Part shown: positions 56,340 through 64,000 of the stretch, piece by piece
Layout: the number at the start of each line of letters is the position of its first letter
Numbering within the stretch: position 1 is the stretch's first letter
Source: Paraburkholderia polaris
Lineage (GTDB): Bacteria; Pseudomonadota; Gammaproteobacteria; Burkholderiales; Burkholderiaceae
Length of the DNA stretch: 64,000 nucleotides
NCBI RefSeq assembly: GCF_012927345.1
Contig: NZ_JABBGJ010000010.1
Location: 1-64,000, forward strand
Reading direction: 5' to 3'
Notes under the pieces: generated by a model
Databases searched by the model: none
Told to the model about the DNA's origin: nothing
Seen by the model: the letters and a program-made list of their open reading frames with translations, nothing else
Program-made: the position numbers and the translations under genes

Positions 56340-58694
56340 ATGACCGAATTCAAGGACACTCAGCAACAGCTCTCGAAATTCCGCCTGCGCGTCGCGGCGG
56401 CGGGCGTGTTCGTGTTCGTCTGCTTCGGGCTGATCGGCTTCCGTTTCCTGGTCCTGCAGGTCTGGCATTACAGTAAGTACTCGCTGCAAGCCGACGAAAA
56501 CCGCATTTCGGTCGCCCCGATCGTGCCGAACCGAGGCATCATCACCGACCGCAACGGCGTGGTGCTGGCCAAGAACTATTCGGCGTACACGCTCGAAATC
56601 ACACCGTCGAAGCTGAACGACACGCTCGAAAACGTGATCGACAACCTGGCCACTGTGGTCTCGATCGACGCACGCGACCGGCGCCGCTTCAAGAAGCTGC
56701 AGGAAGACTCGAAGAACTTCGAAAGCCTGCCGATCCGCACCCGCCTCACCGACGACGAAGTCGCGCGCTTCACCGCGCAACGCTTCCGCTTTCCGGGCGT
56801 GGAAGTGCGCGCACGCCTGTTCCGCCAATATCCGCTCGGACCGACCGCTGCACACGTGATCGGCTACATCGGCCGGATTTCGCAGCGCGATCAGGACCGC
56901 ATCGACGACGCCAGCGATCAGAACGACAGCGATCCGGACCACTACGATCCGCGCCTCGACGCGAACAACTACAAGGGCACCGACTACATCGGCAAGATCG
57001 GCGTCGAGCAGAGCTATGAGACGGAACTGCACGGCCAGACCGGTTTTGAGGAAGTCGAAGTAACCGCCGGTGGCCGGCCCGTGCGCACGCTGTCGCGCAC
57101 CCAGGCCACGCCGGGCAATAACCTCGAACTGTCGATCGACATCGGCCTGCAGCAGGTCGCCGAGCAGGCCTTCGCCGGCCGCCGCGGGGCACTGGTCGCG
57201 ATCGAACCGGCAACCGGCGACGTACTGGCGTTCGTGTCGGCGCCGAGCTTCGATCCGAATTCGTTTGTTGACGGCATCGATCAGCAGACCTGGGACGACC
57301 TCAATAACTCACCCGACCATCCGCTCCTGAACCGCCCGCTGCACGGCACCTATCCGCCGGGCTCGACCTACAAGCCGTTCATGGCGCTCGCCGCGCTCAC
57401 GCTGCACAAGCGCACGCCGGGTTGGGGCTTCCAGGATCCGGGCTCGTACACGTTCGGCGGCCATACGTTCCGCAACGACGTGCGCTCGGGTCAAGGCTGG
57501 GTCGACATGAACCGTGCGATCGTGGTGTCGAACGACACGTATTTCTACATGCTCGCGCACGACCTCGGCGTCAACAACATCGCCAATTTCATGAAGCCGT
57601 GGGGCTTCGGCCAGATCACCGGCATCGACATTTCGGGCGAAGCGCGCGGCATCCTGCCGTCGACGGAATGGAAGCGCAAGGCATACCGCAAGCCCGAACA
57701 GCAGCGCTGGTATGAAGGCGAAACGATCAGTCTGGGCATCGGCCAGGGCTACAACTCGTTCACCATTCTGCAACTCGCCCACGCCACGGCCACGCTCGCG
57801 AACAACGGCGTCGTGATGAAGCCGCACCTCGTGCGCGACATCGAAAATCCGATTACGAAAGATACGCGCCCGGTCGTGCGCGATCCGAGCGACAAGATCG
57901 CCGTGAAGCAATCGGACATCGACATCATCAAGCGCGCGATGGAAGGCGTCGTGACCAACGGTACGGCGTCGAAGCTGTTCATCGGCGCACCGTATCAGGC
58001 GGCCGGAAAGACGGGTACGGCGCAGGTCTACTCGCTGCAAGGCGCAAACTACAAAGGCCACGCGATCGCCGAACATCTGCGCGACCACGCGCTGTTCATC
58101 GCGTTCGCGCCTGCCGAACAGCCAAAGATCGCGATTGCATTGATCGTCGAAAACGGGGGTTGGGGCGCGGAAGCGGCGGGCCCGATCGCGCGCCGTGTGC
58201 TCGATTACTACTTGGTCGGCAAAAACAAGCCCGGCGCTGAAGCGGCGGCTGTCGCGGCAGCGGCCTCGGCGACGCAGGATGCGTCCGCGCCTGAAGTGGG
58301 TGGCGCGCCGGCGCCACAGGACACGGCGCAGCCGGTCAAGGTCGCCGCGGGCTTCACGGCACTGCCGATGCCCGGCGCCGCTTCGGCCGCGGCGGCAGCT
58401 TCCGCTGCTGCGGCTGCATCGGCGCCGGCCGCTGCATCAGCGGCTGCGGCTACGGCTCCGGCTCCGGCATCAGCGGCTACGACGGCTGCTCCCGCATCTG
58501 GGGCGTCGGCGGCCGTCTCCGCGGCGGCATCCGCATCTGCCGCGGCAAAGAAATCAGCGCCGCATAAATCCGGCGTCCCGCACAAACCCCGCCCGAGCAG
58601 CGAGCCGGTGCCGACCGCCGCCGCTCCGTCGCGGGATGACAGCATTCAGTCTACTTCGCCACGCCAGCCGGTCTCCGGCGGCATCGACGAGTAA
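56340..58694 (+). CDS. mrdA: Penicillin-binding protein 2 with long Ala-rich C-terminal tail
   Basis: This is the class B transpeptidase of cell elongation, 784 aa. One N-terminal helix (VAAAGVFVFVCFGLIGFRFL) anchors the pedestal domain. The active-site motifs are S342-T-Y-K345, S397-N-D and K557-T-G. Conserved catalysis ends by about residue 625, followed by about 150 residues of Ala/Ser/Pro low-complexity sequence ending in a Lys/His/Pro-rich tip. ATG 56340 is favoured over a TTG at 56328. rodA follows 10 bp downstream; PBP2 and RodA act as a transpeptidase/glycosyltransferase pair. Confidence 0.95.
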   Translation: MTEFKDTQQQLSKFRLRVAAAGVFVFVCFGLIGFRFLVLQVWHYSKYSLQADENRISVAPIVPNRGIITDRNGVVLAKNYSAYTLEITPSKLNDTLENVIDNLATVVSIDARDRRRFKKLQEDSKNFESLPIRTRLTDDEVARFTAQRFRFPGVEVRARLFRQYPLGPTAAHVIGYIGRISQRDQDRIDDASDQNDSDPDHYDPRLDANNYKGTDYIGKIGVEQSYETELHGQTGFEEVEVTAGGRPVRTLSRTQATPGNNLELSIDIGLQQVAEQAFAGRRGALVAIEPATGDVLAFVSAPSFDPNSFVDGIDQQTWDDLNNSPDHPLLNRPLHGTYPPGSTYKPFMALAALTLHKRTPGWGFQDPGSYTFGGHTFRNDVRSGQGWVDMNRAIVVSNDTYFYMLAHDLGVNNIANFMKPWGFGQITGIDISGEARGILPSTEWKRKAYRKPEQQRWYEGETISLGIGQGYNSFTILQLAHATATLANNGVVMKPHLVRDIENPITKDTRPVVRDPSDKIAVKQSDIDIIKRAMEGVVTNGTASKLFIGAPYQAAGKTGTAQVYSLQGANYKGHAIAEHLRDHALFIAFAPAEQPKIAIALIVENGGWGAEAAGPIARRVLDYYLVGKNKPGAEAAAVAAAASATQDASAPEVGGAPAPQDTAQPVKVAAGFTALPMPGAASAAAAASAAAAASAPAAASAAAATAPAPASAATTAAPASGASAAVSAAASASAAAKKSAPHKSGVPHKPRPSSEPVPTAAAPSRDDSIQSTSPRQPVSGGIDE

Positions 58695-58704
58695 GGAGAA
58701 AGGC

Positions 58705-59853
58705 ATGCAATTCGACAAGCGCGCCTGGCTCGACCGCATCAAGCGGATGTTCCTGGGCTTCGACCGGCCGCTCGCCCTGATCGTGTTTCTGCTGCTGTGC
58801 GTCGGCATCGTCACGCTGTACAGCGCGACGCTGGACATGCCCGGCCGGGTGGAAGACCAACTGCGCAACATCATGTTGACGTTCGTGCTGATGTGGGCGC
58901 TGGCCAATGTGCCACCCACCACGCTGATGCGCTTCGCGGTCCCGCTCTATACGTTCGGGATCGCGTTACTGGTTGCGGTAGCGCTGTTCGGCCTCACGCG
59001 TAAGGGCGCCAAGCGCTGGATCAACGTCGGCGTGGTAATCCAGCCGTCGGAGATTCTGAAGATCGCCACCCCGCTGATGCTCGCCTGGTACTACCAGCGC
59101 CGCGAAGGCGTCATGCGCTGGTACGACTTTCTGGTCGGCTTCCTGATCCTGATTGTCCCGGTCGGTTTGATCGCCAAGCAGCCCGACCTTGGCACCGCCG
59201 TGCTGGTGTTCGCGGCCGGCTTCTTCGTGATTTACTTCGCGGGACTGAGTTTCAAGCTGATCGTGCCGGTGCTGATTGCCGGCGTGATCGCGGTCGCTTC
59301 GATCGCGGCGTTCCAGGACAAGATCTGTCAGCCGGACGTGCAGTGGCCGCTGATGCACGATTATCAGAAGCATCGTATCTGTACGCTGCTCGACCCGACG
59401 TCCGATCCGCTCGGCAAGGGTTTCCATACGATTCAAGCGGTGATTGCAATCGGCTCGGGCGGCCCGCTCGGCAAGGGCTGGCTCAAGGGTACCCAGGCGC
59501 ATCTGGAATTTATCCCCGAGAAGCACACCGACTTCATCTTCGCCGTGTTCTCTGAGGAGTTCGGGCTGGCAGGCGGGATCGTGTTGCTCACGCTTTATAT
59601 GCTGCTGATCGCGCGCGGGCTGTTTATCGCGGCCAATGGTGCGACGCTGTTTGGGCGGCTGCTGGCTGGATCGCTAACGATGGCGTTCTTCACCTACGCG
59701 TTCGTCAACATCGGCATGGTGAGCGGGATCTTGCCAGTGGTGGGCGTGCCGTTGCCATTCATGAGCTACGGCGGCACCGCGCTGACTACGCTGGGGGTCG
59801 CGATCGGCCTCATCATGAATGTCGCGCGGCAAAAGCGGTTGATGCAGAGTTAG
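58705..59853 (+). CDS. rodA: Peptidoglycan glycosyltransferase RodA
   Basis: This 382-aa SEDS-family polymerase with ten membrane segments makes glycan strands with PBP2. Signature residues are in the KRWINVG, LIAKQPDLGTAVLV (catalytic-loop region), and PLPFMSYGGTALTTLGVAIGL motifs; HTDFIFAVFSEEFGLAG is also typical. ATG 58705 follows AAGGAGAAAGGC. Frame shadow extends far upstream but is meaningless. It ends the elongasome operon; a strong terminator follows 130 bp downstream. Confidence 0.96.
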   Translation: MQFDKRAWLDRIKRMFLGFDRPLALIVFLLLCVGIVTLYSATLDMPGRVEDQLRNIMLTFVLMWALANVPPTTLMRFAVPLYTFGIALLVAVALFGLTRKGAKRWINVGVVIQPSEILKIATPLMLAWYYQRREGVMRWYDFLVGFLILIVPVGLIAKQPDLGTAVLVFAAGFFVIYFAGLSFKLIVPVLIAGVIAVASIAAFQDKICQPDVQWPLMHDYQKHRICTLLDPTSDPLGKGFHTIQAVIAIGSGGPLGKGWLKGTQAHLEFIPEKHTDFIFAVFSEEFGLAGGIVLLTLYMLLIARGLFIAANGATLFGRLLAGSLTMAFFTYAFVNIGMVSGILPVVGVPLPFMSYGGTALTTLGVAIGLIMNVARQKRLMQS

Positions 59854-59980
59854 CGCGGGGCAGCGCTTAGGGCGTAGGGCTCAAGGCGCAGACCGCGGAG
59901 CAGAGGGCAGCAGAAGCGAAGGATGCAGGGCCAATGAGGCAAAGGTAAAGTCAAAGCAGGCCACAGAAGGCCCAATGAAC

Positions 59981-60013
59981 AAAAGGGGCGCACCGTCGGG
60001 AGCGCCCCTTTTT
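59981..60013. terminator. Bidirectional terminator between rodA and the Sel1 gene
   Basis: AAAAGGGGCGC (59981-59991) pairs with GCGCCCCTTTT (60002-60012), followed by T. The preceding A-run also makes a U-tract for the minus-strand Sel1 gene. Confidence 0.88.
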
Positions 60014-60031
60014 CATTTACTGCGGTCTGAT

Positions 60032-60736
60032 TTACTGCGGCTTCACTTCCTTCTGATCCCGCAGCTGCGCGCTCAGTTGCTGATACTTGAGCTTCGCCGC
60101 CGGATCGCCCTGTGCCGCTGCCGCCGCGTAATAGGCGCGCGCCACGTTCAGGTTCTTGTCCACGCCGTCGCCACCGCGCTCATAGAACGAGCCGGTCACG
60201 TACTGCGCGGTCATGTCGCCGCCTTGCGCGGCCTTCTTGTACCAGACGAAGGCCTGCTTGTTATCGCGCTCGGTGCCACGGCCATCGAGGAACTGATTGG
60301 CGAGCGCGAGTTCCGCCTGCACATGCCCCTGCTGCGCAGCCTTCAGGAACCACCGATGCGCCTCGACCGGATCACGCCCGACGAACTCACCGTCGTCGTA
60401 CATCTTGCCGTACACGTACTGCGCGTGCGACATGTTGGCGTCGGCGGCTTTGCGCAGCCACTTCTTGCCTTCGTCGACATTGGCTGTGGTGCCTTCGCCG
60501 TTGAGCAGCATCATCGCGTAGTTAAACTCGGCAAGCCGGCTGCCGCGCTCCGCCGCTTTACGGAACTCGGCAAGCGCCGCGCCCAGATTGCCGGCGTTGT
60601 AATCGGCGACCGCGGTTTGCGTCTCCGGATCGTTCGACTTCGCGACGCGGTTGTCCTGCGCATACGCCGTCACATTCGCCACCAACGCCGCTGTGACCGC
60701 CAGACGCATCGCGACGCACTGCACCATCCCCTTCAT
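60032..60736 (-). CDS. Sel1-repeat protein, exported
   Basis: This 234-aa protein has a signal peptide (MRLAVTAALVANVTAYAQ) and four to five Sel1/TPR-like repeats of about 36 residues (for example AEFNYAMMLLNGEGTTANVD, AQYVYGKMYDDGEFVGRDPV, AELALANQFLDGRGTERDNK). Such solenoids are protein-interaction scaffolds, often periplasmic; no partner is evident. Its ATG 60736 lies under a strong AGGAGGTGAGG and overlaps the stop of the aldolase gene by 4 bp. The upstream in-frame extension (to 61273) is a shadow of the aldolase. Confidence 0.85.
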   Translation of the reverse strand: MKGMVQCVAMRLAVTAALVANVTAYAQDNRVAKSNDPETQTAVADYNAGNLGAALAEFRKAAERGSRLAEFNYAMMLLNGEGTTANVDEGKKWLRKAADANMSHAQYVYGKMYDDGEFVGRDPVEAHRWFLKAAQQGHVQAELALANQFLDGRGTERDNKQAFVWYKKAAQGGDMTAQYVTGSFYERGGDGVDKNLNVARAYYAAAAAQGDPAAKLKYQQLSAQLRDQKEVKPQ

Positions 60737-61515
60737 GTCCTCACCTCCTGCAACGCCTGGCGGGTCGCGCGCAACATCCACATGACGTCGGCGGCCAGGG
60801 CGATAAAACGAAAACCGGCATCGCGATGCTGCTTTGCACTCGCGACGTCCATAGCAAAAATTCCCACGGCGATACCGGCCTTGTCGGCGGCGCTGACAAT
60901 GCGCGCCATCGCTGCCTGCACGTCGGCATGCTTCGAATCGCCGAGGTGACCGAGGCTCGCGGCGAGATCGGCCGGTCCGACGAACAGGCAATCGACGCCC
61001 GGCGTCGCCGCAATCTTCTCCACCTCCTGCAAGCCGCGCGCCGACTCGATCTGCACAATGGTCGCGATCTGCGCGTTGGCGGTCTGCACGTAATCGCGCC
61101 GCATGCCGTACGCAGCCGCCCGCACCGCGCCGGCGACGCCGCGCTGACCGTCGAGCGCATCCGCGGTCGGATACTGCGTCAAACGCACGGCGTGTGCCGC
61201 CTCTTCCGCGGTTTCGATATTCGGGAACATGAGTGTGCGCGCGCCCGCGTCCAGTACGCGCTTGACGAGCCACGGCTCGCTGGCAGGCACGCGCACGACC
61301 GGCTCGCTCGGCAGATGCGCGGCGGCGATCGCGCGCAATTGCGACGTGACGTCGCCGCTATCGTTCGGTGCATGCTCCATGTCGATCAGGAGCCAGTCGA
61401 AACCGGCGTGCGCGAGCGCCTCGGCTGCCGCATCGCTGCCGAGCGAAAGCCACAGGCCGAACAGCGGATCGGCTTCTCTCAGACGTTGCTTGAGGGGATT
61501 CGTGAAGGTGCTCAT
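60733..61515 (-). CDS. HpcH/HpaI family aldolase
   Basis: This is a 260-aa class II pyruvate aldolase. Metal and pyruvate-binding residues are in LLIDMEHAPND, IVQIESARGLQEVEKI and FVGPADLAASLG. In degraders of aromatic acids the family cleaves 4-hydroxy-2-oxoheptanedioate; in others it uses rhamnonate, glucarate or malyl substrates. No catabolic cluster is near, so the substrate is uncertain. It is followed by the Sel1 gene with overlapping stop/start. Confidence 0.87.
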   Translation of the reverse strand: MSTFTNPLKQRLREADPLFGLWLSLGSDAAAEALAHAGFDWLLIDMEHAPNDSGDVTSQLRAIAAAHLPSEPVVRVPASEPWLVKRVLDAGARTLMFPNIETAEEAAHAVRLTQYPTADALDGQRGVAGAVRAAAYGMRRDYVQTANAQIATIVQIESARGLQEVEKIAATPGVDCLFVGPADLAASLGHLGDSKHADVQAAMARIVSAADKAGIAVGIFAMDVASAKQHRDAGFRFIALAADVMWMLRATRQALQEVRT

Positions 61516-61783
61516 TGCCGCGCTCCCTGGCGATGGGACATATCGCCTGAAGCACGGGTGAGGATGCTGGCGTGGCGGAATAGACCAACGCGTGGGCCGT
61601 GACGGCCTGAATGCCTGCTGCGACGCAATGCGGTGACCGGCATGTCTCGCTCCGTGTGGTTATCGGAGCGATCATACCGTGACAATAACGCGGGGGTTGA
61701 GACGCGCAAGGGCGTCGCGCAGACGGTGCAGCGACGGCGCCGCGCAGTACGGCGCGTCGCGCCGTCCACGCGCCAGGCGGCTG

Positions 61784-62230
61784 TTAGTCGCGAACGACGT
61801 CGGCCCAGCAGTTCGGCGTCTCGAACAGACGCACCTTATGCAGTCGCAGATTCACGCCGTAATGCGCGTCATAGACGTTCGCGAGAATATCGAACGCGAC
61901 GGCAGCGAGATTTTCAACGGTCGGAATGCGATCGAGCACGACGGTCTTGTGCCCCGCCATGGTTTCCAGAAAACCGCGCACCTGCGTATCGCCTTCGTAG
62001 ACGAGGAACGCATGGTCCCACTTGTCGACCAGATGCTCGACCGCGAGCGACTTCACGTCGGCGAAGTCCATCACCATGCCGCGATCCGGCGCGCCTTCGG
62101 TGTCGACCAGGTCGCCTTGCAGCGTAATTTCGAGCACATAGCGATGGCCGTGCAGATTACGGCACTGGCTGCGGTGATCGGGGATGCGGTGGCCCGCGTC
62201 GAATTCGAGTTTTCGTGTAATCGTCAGCAC
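61784..62230 (-). CDS. queD: 6-carboxy-5,6,7,8-tetrahydropterin synthase
   Basis: QueD converts dihydroneopterin triphosphate to 6-carboxytetrahydropterin, the second step toward 7-deazaguanine. In the 148-aa protein the zinc histidines are H14 (FDAGHRIPDH) and H27/H29, and catalytic C23 is in CRNLHGH. AFLVYEGDTQVRGFLE and VRLFETPNCWA match the family. It lies 6 bp after queE, so transcription order is queC-queE-queD. Confidence 0.94.
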   Translation of the reverse strand: MLTITRKLEFDAGHRIPDHRSQCRNLHGHRYVLEITLQGDLVDTEGAPDRGMVMDFADVKSLAVEHLVDKWDHAFLVYEGDTQVRGFLETMAGHKTVVLDRIPTVENLAAVAFDILANVYDAHYGVNLRLHKVRLFETPNCWADVVRD

Positions 62231-62236
62231 GGCAAA

Positions 62237-62869
62237 TCAGGGAATGTTCAGATACTTGTGGGTCTGCATCGACAGGCGCCATTGCGGATGGCGTTTGCAC
62301 CAGTCGATCGCGAGCTTGGTGTTGAGATCGCGCGACGGGCCGTCCATCGGCTGGACGAGGAAATACTCGAAGTCGAGCTCCGCATACTCGGACAAACGCT
62401 GGTTGTCCTGCGGAATCACGACCTTCAGTTCGTTGCCCTTAGTGACGACGAGCGGCGCGTCGGCCTTCGGGCTCACGCAGATCCAGTCGATCGTCTCGAG
62501 CACCGGCAGCGAGCCGTTGGTTTCGATAGCGATTTCGAAACCGGCAGCATGCAGCGCGTCAACGAACGGCTGGTCGATCTGCAGCATCGGTTCGCCGCCG
62601 GTGCAGACCACGAAACGCTCGCCCTCACCTTCGGGCCATTGCGACGCGATCATCTGCACCAGCTCATCGGCGGTGCGGTACTTACCGCCGTTCTCGCCGT
62701 CAGTCCCGACGAAGTCAGTATCGCAGAAGCGGCACACAGCCTCCGCACGATCTTCTTCGCGGCCCGACCACAAATTGCAGCCGGCGAACCGGCAGAACAC
62801 GGCCGGACGCCCGGCATTCGCGCCCTCGCCCTGCAATGTGTAGAAGATTTCCTTGACCGCGTAAGTCAT
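62237..62869 (-). CDS. queE: 7-carboxy-7-deazaguanine synthase (radical SAM)
   Basis: QueE is a radical SAM enzyme that contracts 6-carboxytetrahydropterin to 7-carboxy-7-deazaguanine. The 210-aa protein has a cluster motif C31-x14-C46-x2-C49 (GCNLWSG...VCRFCDTDF), the expanded form known from betaproteobacterial QueE rather than C-x3-C-x2-C. VVCTGGEPMLQID is the GGE motif. ATG 62869 gives MTYAVKEIFYTLQGEG; an earlier in-frame start adds unconserved residues. It is part of queCED. Confidence 0.95.
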   Translation of the reverse strand: MTYAVKEIFYTLQGEGANAGRPAVFCRFAGCNLWSGREEDRAEAVCRFCDTDFVGTDGENGGKYRTADELVQMIASQWPEGEGERFVVCTGGEPMLQIDQPFVDALHAAGFEIAIETNGSLPVLETIDWICVSPKADAPLVVTKGNELKVVIPQDNQRLSEYAELDFEYFLVQPMDGPSRDLNTKLAIDWCKRHPQWRLSMQTHKYLNIP

Positions 62870-62957
62870 GCTGCTTTCTGCCTTGTGTTCCTGAAAATAA
62901 TTGCCCGCGCTGCGCACCGTTCGCACGGTGCGCTAGCCTAAAAACGCCGTGAGACCG

Positions 62958-63689
62958 TCAGACCGGCTCGGTCACCTTCTCGCCAGCCAGGTACGCTTCA
63001 TAACCCCGCTTGCGCAAGCGGCACGCCGGGCATTCGCCACAGCCGAAGCCCCATGCGTGTAACTCGGCGCGCTCCCCAACATAGCAGGTATGCGTTTCGA
63101 TACGCACCAGTTCGACCAGTTCGTCGCCGCCCAGCTCATGCGCGAGACGCCACGTATCGGCCTTGTCGAGCCACATTAGCGGCGTTTCGAGCAGGAAGCG
63201 CGTGTCCATGCCGAGGTTCAGCGCAACCTGCAATGCCTTCATCGTGTCGTCTCGGCAATCGGGGTAGCCCGAGAAGTCCGTCTCGCACATGCCGCCGACC
63301 AGCACCTGCAAACCACGCCGATACGCGATGGCCGCAGCGATCGTCATGAACATCAGATTGCGCCCCGGTACGAACGTATTCGGTAACCCGTTCGCCGTGG
63401 CGTGGATCTCGATCTCGCGCGTCATCGCGGTATCGCTGATCGAGCCGAGCACCGACAGGTCGATCATGTGATCTTCGCCGAGGCGGTCGGCCCACGCCGG
63501 AAAAGCGCGCACCACAGCGTTACGAAACCCTTCGCGGCATTCGAGTTCGACTCGGTGCCGCTGGCCATAATCGAAGCCCAGCGTCTCGACCGTTTCATAA
63601 CGTTCGAGCGCCCAGGCGAGGCACGTGGCGGAATCCTGGCCGCCGGAAAACAGCACCAGAGCGCTACGTTTAGCGTCTTTGCGGATCAC
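62958..63689 (-). CDS. queC: 7-cyano-7-deazaguanine synthase
   Basis: QueC makes preQ0 from 7-carboxy-7-deazaguanine with ATP and ammonia. In the 243-aa protein the PP-loop is [18 protein letters not shown], and the zinc cysteines are C202, C217, C220 and C223 ([10 protein letters not shown]). GTG 63689 follows GGAGTTTCACG; the open frame to 63773 is unconserved. It is the first gene of the queuosine-precursor operon. GTP cyclohydrolase I, needed for the first step, is not in the window. Confidence 0.95.
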   Translation of the reverse strand: MIRKDAKRSALVLFSGGQDSATCLAWALERYETVETLGFDYGQRHRVELECREGFRNAVVRAFPAWADRLGEDHMIDLSVLGSISDTAMTREIEIHATANGLPNTFVPGRNLMFMTIAAAIAYRRGLQVLVGGMCETDFSGYPDCRDDTMKALQVALNLGMDTRFLLETPLMWLDKADTWRLAHELGGDELVELVRIETHTCYVGERAELHAWGFGCGECPACRLRKRGYEAYLAGEKVTEPV

Positions 63690-64000
63690 CGTGAAACTCC
63701 GTGAATGATGAGTGCCACGTCGCGCTGCGCGAGGTGCGCCATGCAAGCAACGCGGCGCGACGCGTGCCGGCACTGCTGCCGGCCCAAAGCAGTATAGGCC
63801 GCGCCTCCCGCATGCAGAGTCGCTGGGCGCTTATACCGTTAATCGTCGGGCGAAGGGTTCGGCGCCTGTTGCGGCCTTGCCGTGTTGCGGCAGAGTGCGC
63901 AAAAGGCCCAGCTTCAGGATACGAAAAGACGTGTTTGGTGCGGTGGCGCGCCAGTGACGCGCTCGCATGCAAGTCCTTGAACTGGCGCGATTTTATCACG
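63690..64000 (-). promoter_or_regulatory. queCED upstream region with candidate -10
   Basis: On the minus strand TATACT lies at 63796-63791 (leader about 95 nt); no convincing -35 is seen. I looked for preQ1 riboswitch landmarks and found none. No supported ORF lies here. The last bases (GATAAAATCGCG on the minus strand) may belong to a feature beyond the window. Confidence 0.4.

Noticed and set aside
58195..58704. Upstream extension of the rodA frame
   Set aside because: It is a shadow of the PBP2 tail; RodA begins at 58705 with a good ribosome-binding site.
61647..61671. Hairpin TCGCTCCG/CGGAGCGA as a terminator downstream of queD
   Set aside because: It lies 110 bp past the queD stop, has an 8-bp stem and lacks a U-tract in either direction.
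63690..64000. preQ1 riboswitch before queC
   Set aside because: None of the conserved preQ1-I or preQ1-II stretches could be found on the minus strand.

Overview
The window is a piece of a high-GC betaproteobacterial chromosome, most likely a Paraburkholderia or Burkholderia primary chromosome. The basis is family resemblance and gene order rather than a database match: metK/lpxL/dapF/DUF484/xerC, dksA/hslVU/regAB, argB/slmA/metXW/ampG and gatCAB/mreBCD/mrdA/rodA. About 54 protein genes are supported. I see no tRNA, rRNA, CRISPR array or prophage.

Layout. 1-360 is the frameshifted tail of an IS transposase. 661-8264 is an accessory operon for a molybdenum hydroxylase of the 'form II CO dehydrogenase' type. 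It holds the small, large and medium subunits (S-L-M) followed by maturation genes (MoxR ATPase, VWA protein, CoxG-like, XdhC). 8352-13207 holds a PepSY membrane protein beside a Fur-box-like site, a secreted transglutaminase-like protein, an SrkA-type kinase and a small conserved-looking protein. 13210-20869 is a tripartite RND efflux system and an MFS transporter. 21218-24800 carries small membrane proteins, an aldo/keto reductase, a phytanoyl-CoA-dioxygenase-like enzyme and a doubtful ORF.

From 24917 onward the genes are mostly core. They cover SAM synthesis (metK), lipid A acylation (lpxL), lysine/peptidoglycan precursor (dapF), chromosome resolution (xerC), 23S rRNA methylation (rlmI), a COG0523 metallochaperone next to a DksA lacking zinc ligands, the HslVU protease, the RegB/RegA redox system, arginine (argB), nucleoid occlusion (slmA), methionine (metX-metW), muropeptide recycling (ampG), DNA repair (xth), polyphosphate (ppk2), the Asp/Glu-tRNA amidotransferase (gatCAB), the rod-shape operon (mreBCD-mrdA-rodA) and queuosine precursor synthesis (queC-queE-queD).

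Main points for a second look. The metX leader carries what reads as a SAM-II-class riboswitch with an extra hairpin and a start codon about 80 nt downstream. DksA keeps one of four zinc cysteines and sits beside a COG0523 gene that has a palindrome at its promoter. The RND permease start is 2 nt after a 39-codon ORF. Long low-complexity tails occur on MreC, PBP2 and the RND adaptor. The hydroxylase operon lies next to a broken transposase. I did not find a clearly unprecedented multi-gene system.
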